This document shows, piece after piece, positions 47,663-57,701 of a stretch of 64,000 nucleotides of DNA. Under the pieces are notes generated by a model. It was not told the DNA's origin, searched no databases, and saw only the letters and a list, made by a program, of their open reading frames with translations. The stretch lies in contig OX463815.1 of the NCBI GenBank assembly GCA_949825045.1, forward strand, positions 35,145,356-35,209,355, given 5' to 3'. Made by a program: the position numbers and the translations under genes. How positions within the stretch are numbered: the first letter of the stretch is position 1; each line of letters begins with the position of its first letter. Source of the DNA: Argyresthia goedartella. Lineage: Eukaryota > Arthropoda > Insecta > Lepidoptera > Argyresthiidae.

Positions 47663-48028
47663 CTGGTAATCAATGAAGTTTTATTGCGACCTGATATTGG
47701 GGGTTACACTCATATTAACCACCTATACATAGTTCGTTTAACAATTGCAAAGCAAAATGCGACTTCGTTGGCTGGACGACGTGCCCCATCCAGTATTCAA
47801 ATCGACCGATAAATGAGGAAAAGTGAGTTTCCATGCACGGTCGATTTTGAACTACTAGGATTTTTTTTGGATTGTTACTGAATAAGCGTAGATATCGAAG
47901 GGTCATAAGATCGGAAAGTACCCTTTAGTGCGAAAAAAGTGATAAACATAAGAAGACGATGAGAAGAGGCATTTTCCTAGCAGTGAGTCGATGTGGGCTT
48001 TTGCCCACATGATGCTAATGATACGCAC

Positions 48029-48199
48029 CATTCTGACACTGTACACAATCCTCACTCCGCATGCTGCTCAGTCCCCTACACGGCGCGCCGCCGTTCACCG
48101 GCGCCGGGTTGGTGCAGGTCCGGGCGCGGCGCCGCCCGACCGACTGTGCGCCGCAGCGGCAGGCCGACCAACCTGACCAAGCTGACCAGCCGCCGTTCA
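48029..48199 (-). CDS. unc-5: Netrin receptor UNC-5, exon for first TSP1 repeat
   Basis: This 171-base exon encodes a full thrombospondin type-1 repeat. It starts [14 protein letters not shown] with the layered tryptophans, continues [17 protein letters not shown] with the alternating Arg ladder, and ends [10 protein letters not shown]. The NGGW start and the CTNPAPxNGG segment are hallmarks of the first UNC-5 TSP1. Acceptor CTTGTCCAG and donor AATG|GTGCGT fit with phase 1 in and phase 1 out. The exon is much richer in G+C than its surroundings. A decayed partial copy of its 5' half lies 104 bp upstream on the minus strand (48245-48309) and is described separately. The [10 protein letters not shown] spacing between the first cysteines is shorter than the usual CSxxCG form, which may be real or an error. 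Confidence 0.92.
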
Positions 48200-48244
48200 C
48201 TGGACAAGAAATAAAACGTCCATAAATGTATATCTCTCAGAGAT

Positions 48245-48309
48245 CGACTGTGTACCGCAGTGACTAGCCGACCAACCCGACCAGGTCGACCAGCCGCCGT
48301 TCACTGGAC
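48245..48309 (-). pseudogene. Decayed partial duplicate of the UNC-5 TSP1 exon
   Basis: This 65-bp block aligns without gaps to 48141-48205 (offset 104 bp), with about 10 mismatches by my count. It covers the splice acceptor and the first 19 or so codons of the TSP1 exon. Read on the minus strand after its own GTCCAG acceptor it gives VNGGWSTWSGWSASHCGTQS, with Ser in place of the cysteine of WSAC. It then runs through 39 bp of spacer to a stop at the real exon's acceptor. It is a partial tandem duplication, probably not used, though its acceptor is intact. Confidence 0.8.
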
Positions 48310-48527
48310 GAACAAGCAGCAAATGTTAGCCCACCGAGAGGTACAGGAACCTACTTGAAATGGAGTAAGCGTCACATTTTTTTCATACGGTTTGGCGGAA
48401 TAGAGTAAGATCGGGTTATATTCCTCCTCGATTGCTAAAATTAAACGTAACCTATAGTTCATGTCAGGATTGATGGCCAGAGCGGAAAGAGGAAACCGCG
48501 AAGGGGGTTTGATAGTGATGCGCAACT

Positions 48528-49580
48528 AGGGTTACCAGGCCTAAAAATACAAAATCCTATCTGCCAAGCCTAAAAATCCTGATTTTTGATTTTGAAAAAA
48601 AAACCGGCCACGTGTATCAAATAAAAATCAAAGTATTTATTAACGTTTTTAATCATATTATTTATTCCTATATTTTTGATTGCTAGCAACCGCTTTCAAA
48701 AAGTTGGCTTTTCCAGCTATTTCGCTATAAAATTGTTCGCTCGTCACGTGTTTACAGTTGTATTGCGTAAGCAATATGGTTGTTACTGACCCCACTGAAA
48801 GTCTATTTCTTTCTTTGGTCCACTGAGAAGTAATGAGAGAAAAGACTCTCCACATTTGCGTGTGTGGCAAAATACTAAAGAAATCTGACAAATCTTCAAG
48901 TTCTGAAAATCTTGAGCTGTCATTAATTGTATTTAAAAAAATACACCATTGCCTTTCAGCAAGCTCTTCATAAGAATCGCTCTGCTTTGTGTTAAGAAAA
49001 ATCTTAAGCAGACAGAACTCTTCAAATAGTTTCCGCATCGAATAAATATTAACGTTTAAGCTTGCAATTTTACTTCTGTAGTTATTATGGCACCGGCTGC
49101 CTCTTCGTCTATATGAAAAGGTAAAATCCAATAATCCAGTCTCAAGCACGAGAACTAGCTAGAAAAGTAATGGAATATTGTGACATTGAACGGCAAATGA
49201 CTTCGTAAGACATGTTCGGAAACTCTGCTAAAGTCTGGCCGCTGAGAGAATACGATCCTGACAGCTCAAAAACGATAATTTTTTGACGTTTGAAATGAAA
49301 AATATTGCCTTTTATGTACGCATTAGGAAAATGACATAATCGCATTCCAAAAACGGCCAAAATGTATACGATTAAATTATATGGTAATAGAAAAAGAGAT
49401 GAAAGATTATATCAAAGAATTTGGAGTAACCAGTGTCGAACAAAGATTGCTTAAGTGTTTTTTGCGAGGATATTAAAGGTATATAAGATCCTGATTTTGA
49501 TAAATAAAATATTAGTTCAAATAAAAAGATCAAGAAGATATCCAACCTTAATTTTTTCGTGTACCATTTTGGCAGCCCTC
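48528..49580 (-). mobile_element. hAT-like transposon remnant
   Basis: Possible terminal repeats TAGGGTTACCAGGC (48530) and TTGGCAGCCCTCATT (49570) are hAT-like (CAGGG...TGCCA). On the minus strand 48658-49149 encodes a C-terminal transposase piece, FSELEDLSDFFSILPHTQMW then RVFSLITSQWTKERNRLSVG and SVTTILLTQYNCK, resembling the hAT dimerisation region (RVFSxxxxxxxxxRNRL). An upstream frame at 49142-49360 is related but split. The rest of the transposase is missing. It lies in the 11-kb unc-5 intron, same strand. Confidence 0.6.
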
Positions 49581-49911
49581 ATTAAAAATAAACTAGGTAC
49601 TAGAACTAGAACTAGATAGGTAGAATAAGCAGGAAATGCTAGAAAATAAATGAAATATTTGATTTGTGACTTATGTTGCCATCATTTATTTTCTAATATT
49701 TCCTCCCAAGGTGTTCATATACCTATTAAAATTCATTGTGGTTTTTTTTTATTCATTTTTATTATATTTTTACATTCTGCGATGTCACATTTCTTCATTA
49801 TTCACGTTCGAGATTGGAAAATCGAGATTTATTCTTCCCAGTCACGGCAATGTATAGAGAGCAATTTATTCGTAGCTGACTCTACTTTTAAATAATACCA
49901 AGGACTCTTTT

Positions 49912-50455
49912 TAGCGTTCCGTACCCGAAGCGTCTAAACGGAGCCCTAATGTTGAACTCACTTGTCCGTCCGTCGGACCGTGGTCTGTCAAACAGGTTCA
50001 CAGCCAAACGGTTAAAGCTACAGTCTCAAATTTTCACCGTATAAACATCCTGTAGACCAAAGCCATACAAATTGTCAAAAAATATTTTAACCTCTCACCG
50101 ACCCAATCCAATTTTGAGGCGTCGTGATTTTGAGCCTCATACCATGGTAAGAGGACATGCGTCGATGTGAGGGCTCCCAGGGCGTGAAAAAAATATTGTC
50201 CGACCCCATCGGGTGGGGTATCCTGAAGCTTGTTGAGTAAAATACTGTATTTTATGTTTTAAAAAATATTGGAAAAGAAAGGAATGAGATGGCCACTACA
50301 GCCAGCTTTTTTTGCAAAATTTTGTACTAAAGAAATTTTTAACTTCCTATTGACCTTAAAATTTGGTGATAAATTTTATTACTACGTATATTTTACGAAT
50401 AAATATTCTAAATATATTCTATATTCGCTAAGGAACCCTAAATGAGTGGACGGTT
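49912..50455 (+). repeat. Dispersed repeat family F5
   Basis: GTTCCGTACCCGAAGCGTCT ... TTGTCCGTCCGTCGGACCG ... TAAATGAGTGGACGGTTTTT. Diverged copy. Confidence 0.65.
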
Positions 50456-50804
50456 TTTTTTTTAGGAAACAGTCACAATAGAAGACCGATCACCCGCCTG
50501 TGTCTCACTCAACGGGCGTCCTACCTCATCATCATCTAAGGACTCATAAATCTGCAACGTCAATACAGCATCAAAACACTGCACTCACGCATGCATCAAA
50601 TGATTATGACTTGAGCATAAAAGTTAAAACCAGTTATTAGACTCCTTATGGCATCGCACGAAGCCTGAACAGCGGGGGGCTTGTGAGCTGTCCGCCTGTG
50701 GTTTTATAACAAGAGAAAGACATGAGGGTTATAAAATAATTAAAAAAGGAACAAATACCCTTTGGATGTGATGCGCTCATAATTCAAATCTCCAGAGTAA
50801 GGCC

Positions 50805-51945
50805 TTTTTCAGTGTCATGCGGGTTTCATCATGCACGCGGGATATACTAAGGGATTGACCCCGACAAATACGCACAACACTGAAAGCGCGACTATAACAG
50901 TAGATTATGCACCAAGAGGATAAAGCATTTTGCGTCACGGGCGCGATATTGAATCCTGAATGGAACGAAATACCCCAGATTAAACTCCCGAGCGAAGCGA
51001 GAATAAAGACTGAGTCCTGAGTGCAGTGAGGGATTCCAGCGTGCCCAAAACAAAACAGCTTTATCTCCGAGGAGTATACTCTACTTTTCGCACTTCCTGC
51101 GAGAAAATATACAAAGCTAGGCTGCTAAAAACAACATTTTATTAAATTAAATTAATGTGAAAATGTATGTTTGATACATTCATCCAGTTGCAGCGTCTTG
51201 CAACAATCGCGGTTTTGTATGATTTAAGATGTATTCCATTTAGCTCGCCGTGGCCAGCTTGATTTTCGAATAAGGTCAGCGCCGCGCTCCGCCCCGGCCC
51301 CCGCCCCCGGGGAGCTGGTCTGTGAGCGTCATGCGTAGCCATGGCTAAATCTATGGTGAAATCGATTTTATCGATAACTGTCACACAACAAATCGACAAA
51401 GGGGTTGTTTTAGTCTATATACTACACGAGCTGATGCCCGCTCAATGTGTAGGGTCCCGGACGTAGCAGGGAGGTCGGACTCCTGGGCATAGGTATATTT
51501 TTTTTCCGCTCCAACAAAGAAAAAAAAAGCACTATGCATATTTCACGAAATTAGATTTAAGGCCATAGCAATAAGAACTATGAGAAGTGAAAATCACTTT
51601 AAACCCTAGAGTGATCTATGTTGTGATATAATGAAATTCAATACAACTTTATGTGAACGCTAAAGCCTAAGGCTATAATGACTTGCTTTAGATTTGCATG
51701 ATATATAAAGTGTCATTTTCGAGCAAATGGTGTGAAAAGGCTGTTTTAGTGCCGTGCGGATTACATTACGCACGCGAGATAGACCCCGCGCGGAGGCGCT
51801 GTCCAGGAACGCACCCTGCTTACTAGTATGATCTGCGCTTTCAGTTTCGTGCGTATTCGTCATGCGTGACGCGTGACGCCACACTGACAGCACCCGCGTG
51901 CGGGGTCAATGCTCTAGTACACCCCGCGTGCGTGATGTGTTAAGA
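50805..51945. repeat. Region with three related GCACGCG-containing segments
   Basis: 50811-50890 (CATGCACGCGGGATATACTA ... ACACTGAAAGCGC), 51735-51790 (TTACGCACGCGAGATAGACC) and, inverted, 51830-51935 (GCGCTTTCAGTTTCGTGCGT ... CCCCGCGTGCGTGATG) are related. They may be ends or arms of an undescribed element. The GC-rich stretch at 51260-51345 lies between them. Confidence 0.45.
51255..51385. promoter_or_regulatory. GC-rich island with DREF-like site
   Basis: 51280-51330 is very GC-rich (CCGCGCTCCGCCCCGGCCCC) in an AT-rich intron. About 50 bp away is TTTTATCGATAACTG, containing TATCGATA, the DRE/DREF consensus known from Drosophila promoters. A minus-strand ORF (51142-51399) crosses it but has no recognised homology. 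It could be an intronic promoter, enhancer or TE piece. Confidence 0.2.
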
Positions 51946-52129
51946 CAACAAACGGGTGTTAAGAGGCTCGGCAACGACAAATTCGGTCAATTGCCAATCT
52001 TTGAAGGGCTAGTCCTCCTAAAGGAGACACTTCCCAAATCCCAAAAAAATACATGTTATGAAGGCATCTCTTTACTTTGATCTGCGTGTTTGAAAACATT
52101 ATGTTTCATACATAATGTTCCAAATAAAA

Positions 52130-52625
52130 TAGTAGTTTATGTGACTGCTGCATAATGGAGGGCATTAAAACTCGCGAGTGGGTTTATGAAACGAGCCGAA
52201 GGCGAGTTTCATAATAATATCACTCGAGAGTTTTAATGCCTAATTATGTACAGTTACATACACTAGTTTATCTACACACATATCATAAGCTCTCTTTGAT
52301 GTGTTCAGGAACCGCATGTTTGACCGGCATTGTTCTGCAATTGTTTAACTTGTTCTGTAGTACCAACTTCACGCAGGCGGGCGTCGGCGTTCGAAATTTG
52401 AATGTCAGTACCAACTTCACAAACAAACTAGGGACGGTACGCGGGTGGGCGTCGGCGTTCGAAATTTGAATGTCATTATATGTAGAAAAACTACACATAA
52501 TGACCATAATGTGTAGTTTTACAGATACAAAACGAGTTTTTACCAAGTAGTTTAACATAATGCTGATCCTAACGTGCGGTTTTTGAACGCAGTAAAGAGG
52601 GTTTATGATACGTGTGTAGATAAAA
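52130..52625 (+). repeat. Family F1 repeat copy C (most complete)
   Basis: It contains hairpin 1 at 52160-52239, with arms GGCATTAAAACTCG... and ...GAGTTTTAATGCC and the intact apex GAGCCGAAGGCGA at 52193-52205. The short ORF lies at 52236-52469. A second inverted repeat pairs about 52267-52330 with 52560-52625. A small hairpin at 52487-52520 (AAAACTACACATAATG with its near-complement) sits between these arms. It lies in the 11-kb unc-5 intron. Confidence 0.88.
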
Positions 52626-53329
52626 AAGCTTTTTACCTAAAACTTGCTGTTTCTTGGGATCTATTACGAATATTGATATGGTTCTTGCGTCAAAAAATAG
52701 GTATTAAAAATATCTTAAAACTGTCTGTTTGAAATTCAGAAAGAATCAATGTTTTTGTAGAAGTTACGATAAATCACACAATTTCCGAAATGTTCTGCGG
52801 CAGCGACTGAGCCAACATCCATGTGAACTGTTATAAGAATAAGAATAAGAATTATTTATTTATCAATCCAAGTTTTACATTGTATGTTTGTTTCTGTTAC
52901 CTAAACAAGGCTAAAGACCTGTAAAATAGGCAACAGTATTGTTGTTGATATAATGTTGAATTGTTTTACAAATAACTGTTTATGACCAAATAATTGTTCC
53001 CAGTTAACAATATTAAACTAATAAAAGATAATCAAAAGGAAAAAGTTATAACTACCGGATTGTATTGGTTTAAGTGAGTATTGTGGATGTATCGTTGCAT
53101 GTAGATGTGTGCATGTGCATATGTTAGTGTTTGTGTGTGTGTGTGTGGTTATAAACTTGATTTTAATACGGTTGTGTCCAAATTGTCAACCACCCAACCA
53201 GCGAATCGAAATACTAATTTTACCGACGGAAGAGCTTAGCTTGCGGGCTGGCCCCGCGTGGTTGAGGAAGCCGAATGAAACTAAAAGAGCTCTGGCGCTG
53301 GGCTAGCTCTCTCAAGATGGGTATTGAAT

Positions 53330-53475
53330 TGACGACCTCTGTGGCGCTGCTGTTGTGGCTCTGCCTTACCGCGCGGGAGGTCCCGGGTTCGATCCCCGGC
53401 TGGGGACAAAGAAAAAGCAACGCCCGTGTCTTGGATGTTTATATGTGTATTACGTCGCTGCGTGTAACTGTGTGC
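53330..53475 (+). mobile_element. tRNA-derived SINE, family S2
   Basis: Head GACGACCTCTGTGGCGCTGC, B box GGTTCGATCCCCGGCTGGGG, truncated body. Confidence 0.9.
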
Positions 53476-53542
53476 TGCTGCCATCCCCATTGGGAAAAGG
53501 GGTTGTTTTGGATAGCACCATAACCGACAATCCCCCTTTATA

Positions 53543-53798
53543 TGACGACCCGAGTGGCCGAGTCGGCAGTGACCCTGCCTGCGAAGCCAAGGGTCCCGGG
53601 TTCGTGTCCCGGTGGGGGCAAATATTAGTTTGATGAGAACGGATGTTTGTACCCTAGTCATGGTCATACATCTATCTAAATATAATATTTATCTATATAA
53701 GTATGTGTATCGTTGTCTAGTACCCAAGATACAGGGAATCCTAGTTTGGGGCTAGATCAATGTGTGTAAATAGTGTCCAAGGTATTATTATTATTGTT
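53543..53798 (+). mobile_element. tRNA-derived SINE, family S1
   Basis: Complete copy (GACCCGAGTGGCCGAGTCGG ... GGTATTATTATTATT), directly downstream of an S2 SINE in the same orientation. It lies in the 11-kb unc-5 intron. Confidence 0.92.
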
Positions 53799-54626
53799 GT
53801 AGTACCATTGGACAGTACCATCAATGGAACAAGTGCAGACTTGTGTATCGTTAGTTCCATTGATGGTACTAGAGACACTTGTCTATAGATATCGTGGCCA
53901 TATATATAACAGAGTCAGTAAATATAACAGCCTAATAACACTGAGTCGGCATGAATGCACCAGAACAGACTCACGGTACTTGTTGCAAATTAATTTTGAG
54001 GAAACAGAAAAATTATTTGCTATACATACCTGCGTAATTGGCTAAATATTTTATTTTACACTACACACGCACACTACTCTAGCAAACACACCCTCTCTCA
54101 CACACGCACACACCCTCACACACACTCTCATAACCAAGAAAATACCATAGCACAAGTCTTAGGCTATATCAATAATATTCAATTATTACCTTTTCACGTA
54201 CAAAAATAATCGATTAATTTATAAATTTAATTCATACTTTTGATAAATATCATATAAAAATGTATCACCTTAATAAATATAATGTCAATAAATAAGAGCA
54301 TAAAACACAGCTGAAGAGAGACGCTGTAACCCTACTATACAAGTTTTACTTAGTGTAGGGGACAGAGCTTCCCTGAGGTATGCAAAACGAACAACACTGT
54401 GATAATTAAATGCTATACTTATTGTACCTATCTATGTAATTTTTTAGCATGAATAAATACAATTTTGAAATTTTATATTGAAGGCGCTGATCAACTCCGT
54501 GCTCGCCGGATCTCCACAGTGTGATATATTTGCGAGCGGGATGGCGAGCTTTGTGAAGTAGTGTAGAAGAATGATTGATCGACGAATGCCAGCGATTGAT
54601 CGTCTAAAAGTTTAATTTTATGTTGT

Positions 54627-55091
54627 TTTATCTACACACGTATCATAAATCCTCTTTACTGTGTTCAAAAACCGCACGTTACGATCAGCATTATGTTAAA
54701 CTACTTGGTAAAAACTCGTTTCGTATCTGGAAAACTACACATTATGGTCATTATGTGTAGTTTTTCTACATATAATGACATTCAAATTTCGAACGCCGAC
54801 GCCTGCCTGCGTGGCGCCCCTAGTTTGTTTGTGAAGTTGGTACTGACATTCAAATTTCGAACGCCGACGCCCGCCTGCGTGAAGTTGGTACTACAGAACA
54901 AGCTAAACAATTGCAGAGCCACAATGCCGGTCAAACATGTGGTTCCTGAACACATCAAAGAGAGCTTATGATATGTGTGTAGATAAACTAGTGTATGTAA
55001 CTGTACATAATTAGGCATTAAAACTCTCGAGTGATATTATTATGAAACGAGTTTTAATGCCCTCCATTATGCAGCAGTCACATAAACTACT
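54627..55091 (-). repeat. Family F1 repeat copy D (inverted orientation)
   Basis: Minus-strand copy with the ORF MPNYVQLHTLVYLHTYHKLS reading from 55018. Hairpin 1 has lost its left half and apex, going from ATTAAAACTCG directly to TTTCATAATAATATCAC in element orientation. It is the left arm of the large inverted duplication with 56033-56685. Confidence 0.85.
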
Positions 55092-55189
55092 ATTATAACT
55101 CGTATGTGTATAGGTAATGTCTGTTCAGATCCACCACTGTAACAAAATGGATTTTTTACTGCAAATAAACAAATTGTAATGGAAATTAT

Positions 55190-55372
55190 ATGACCCCTGT
55201 GGTGTTGCGGTCGGGCTGTGCTTCCGAGAGATCGCGGGTTCGAATCCCGGCTGGTGAGGAAGAAAAAAAAACAGGTCTTGGATGTTTACATATTTGTGGT
55301 TTTCTCATGACACAGAGTACCCTAGTATGTGGCCAGAAGCAATGTATGTGCATGTATGTGAATGTTTAAAAA
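55190..55372 (+). mobile_element. tRNA-derived SINE, family S2 (in inverted duplication)
   Basis: Head TGACCCCTGTGGTGTTGCGG, B box GGTTCGAATCCCGGCTGGTG. Flanked by CAAATAAACAAATTGTAATG, which is also found inverted beside 56033-56166. Confidence 0.88.
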
Positions 55373-55965
55373 ATATGTTATTGTTCATTTCATGATGTGT
55401 TCAATCATGGTTGAATTAGTAGTTTCATTGAACGAGGAAAACTTTCGAGGGCTAAACACTGCGGTAGTTATTGTGAAGACGTGTTAGTTCGACATGTACT
55501 TATATCATAAAAAATAACACGAAGTGCTGAATAAAAATGTTTTTCATAAAATGGCGGCCAGACCATAAAATGGTTGGCCATAACATGGAACGATCAATTT
55601 TATAATCTGGCCACGACTTGGACATTATGATGGTATAGTTAAAAACGGAATTAGCTAGGATGGTCTATCTACTAGATATTAGACTAGAATTACATGCAGC
55701 CCGAGCTAAGTGACAGACAAAGTGTTCCTATAATGGTTCCTACTTAGGAATGTACGGAATCCCAAAATAGCATCGAGTGGTCTGGCTTCACTAACGTTCA
55801 ACGCAACATTTGACCTGGATCGGTCTGATCTCAATGCACTTCAAAGGAACCATCGAAATACACAGAAGTATTATCAAGTGATTTCTAGAAATAATACGGA
55901 AAATGGTTTGCAACTGTCAGACATCGACATTGTGTAGAACAATGAGTTATCTAATGATAAAACAA

Positions 55966-56028
55966 TAGTAGTTTATGTGACTGCTACATAATGGAGGGCA
56001 TTAATACTCGAGAATGGGTTTATGAAAT
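55966..56028 (+). repeat. Family F1 partial copy E (left end only)
   Basis: Only the first 60 or so bases of the family remain (TAGTAGTTTATGTGAC up to GGGTTTATGAAA). The sequence then breaks into a SINE that is shared, inverted, with 55190-55372. The breakpoint marks one edge of the inverted duplication. Confidence 0.8.
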
Positions 56029-56032
56029 GAAT

Positions 56033-56166
56033 GTCGTGAGAAAACCAGTAACAGCGACATCACAAATATGTAAACATCCAAGACCTGTTTTTTTTCTTCC
56101 TCACCAGCCGGGATACGAACCCGCGATCTCCCGGAAGCACAGACCCGACCGCAACACCACAGGGGT
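56033..56166 (-). mobile_element. tRNA-derived SINE, family S2 (inverted partner)
   Basis: The same insertion as 55190-55372 carried in the opposite orientation, with shared flank CATTACAATTTGTTTATTTG. Confidence 0.88.
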
Positions 56167-56207
56167 TTTGATAATTTCCATTACAATTTGTTTATTTGCA
56201 GTAAAAT

Positions 56208-56685
56208 AGTAGTTTATGTGACTGCTACATAATGGAGAGCATTAATACTCAAGAGTGGGTTTATGAAACGAGCCGAAGACGAGTTTCATAATAATATCAC
56301 TCGAGAGTTTGAATGCCTAATTATGTACAGTTACATACACTAGTTTATCTACACACATATCATAAGCTCTCTTTGATGTGTTCAGGAACCGGCATTGTGG
56401 CTCTGCAGTTGTTTAGCTTGTTCTGTAGCACCAACTTCGGGCGCCGGCGTTCGGAATTTGAATGTCAGTACCAACTTCACAGACAAACTAGGGACGGCAC
56501 GCGGGTGGGCGTCGGCGTTCGAAATTTGAATGACATTATATGTAGAAAAACTACACATAATGACCATTATGTGTAGTTTTCCAGATACGAAACGAGTTTT
56601 TACCAAGTAGTTTAACATAATGCTGATCGTAACGTGCGGTTTTTGAACGCAGTAAAGAGGGTTTATGATACGTGTGTAGATAAAT
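56208..56685 (+). repeat. Family F1 repeat copy F
   Basis: Full-length copy with the hairpin apex GAGCCGAAGACGA (one change), a shortened ORF (deletion after MCSGTGIVALQLFSLF) and a perfect 16-bp inner hairpin, AAAACTACACATAATG with its complement. It is the right arm of the large inverted duplication. Confidence 0.85.
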
Positions 56686-56694
56686 TCTAATTTG

Positions 56695-56960
56695 GAATCG
56701 GTTACTGTGGTTAATATAACTCAACACAGACCTTGCTGTTAATATTTTTGTGATTATTTATTCCTGATGATTAATATTGTATTATTTGTGTTAGTTAACT
56801 ACATCAATTTTTTAAAAGAGATCCAAATATCAATCTGTGGGAGTTTGTACGCCCATCCTCTCCGACAGTGGTCCAATGTAGAGAAGAGGCAAAAAATTAC
56901 TTTTGCTGAGTATATGTAAATATCTACAGTAACATAGAAATTTTACTTTGACTTGACTTA
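56695..56960 (+). mobile_element. LINE-B 3' UTR
   Basis: Same UTR as 38980-39236, truncated 5', ending AATTTTACTTTGACTTGAC. It abuts family F1 copy F. Confidence 0.85.
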
Positions 56961-57051
56961 GTATTAGGTTCATTAAATGACTGAGTATGGCGGTGAGCTC
57001 TCTAATTTCAAACCACCGATAATTGTGAAAAACATAGCATCACACCTGTCT

Positions 57052-57489
57052 CCATACGGGGTGGTACAGCCACTATTATGGAAATCTAATATTAACTCAA
57101 AACATCCAAGTTGGCTGTTTTCATGATGATCCAACATTAATTGGACAAGAACTTCATAGTTTTTTAGTTATAGGCAGGCATATACGTGCGGATGTACCGA
57201 CAGAGGTGTCCGCCATTCGTGCCTGGCGGGCATAACTGCCAATGTATGGGAAGGCAGGCAGATCTATGGGGTACATCCGTGCGTATGTGGCTAGCTTTTG
57301 CGGCAGTTTTGCCCGCCAGGTACGATCGGGGCGGGCGGATCTGTCGGGTACATCTGAGCGTATATGCCTGCCTATTGAAGAAGTAAAGGTGGGCGATGGG
57401 CTAGCCCCCTCTCATGCGAAATGAATGGAGTATTGAATAGGTAACAGGCTAAACGTGGGCGGAACTGTGTACTCTGCCACCCCGTATGG
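57052..57489. repeat. Nested foldback element
   Basis: Outer 13-bp perfect inverted repeat CCATACGGGGTGG (57052-57064) / CCACCCCGTATGG (57477-57489). Inner arms of about 70 bp, 57170-57240 and 57302-57375, share ATAGGCAGGCATATACG and CCTGGCGGGCA. The spacer also holds a direct-repeat version of the right arm (ATCTATGGGGTACATCCGTG). It is GC-rich compared with its surroundings. Confidence 0.75.
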
Positions 57490-57701
57490 GAAACGACGTG
57501 ACGGTATGTTATGTTGACTAAATGTCATTTTGTCGAATAAAATGGCTTTTCTTAAAAAATTGTCTTAAACATGCTAACAAAACTATTCTTCACGTCGCTT
57601 CTGGGCCGTATGCAAATTCAAAAAAGAGCTTTAGTGGACTTATGAGTTTTACTTGTTGCAGCAAGCTTGAATAAGGCCTTAAGGTAAAAGGATTATATTT
57701 A

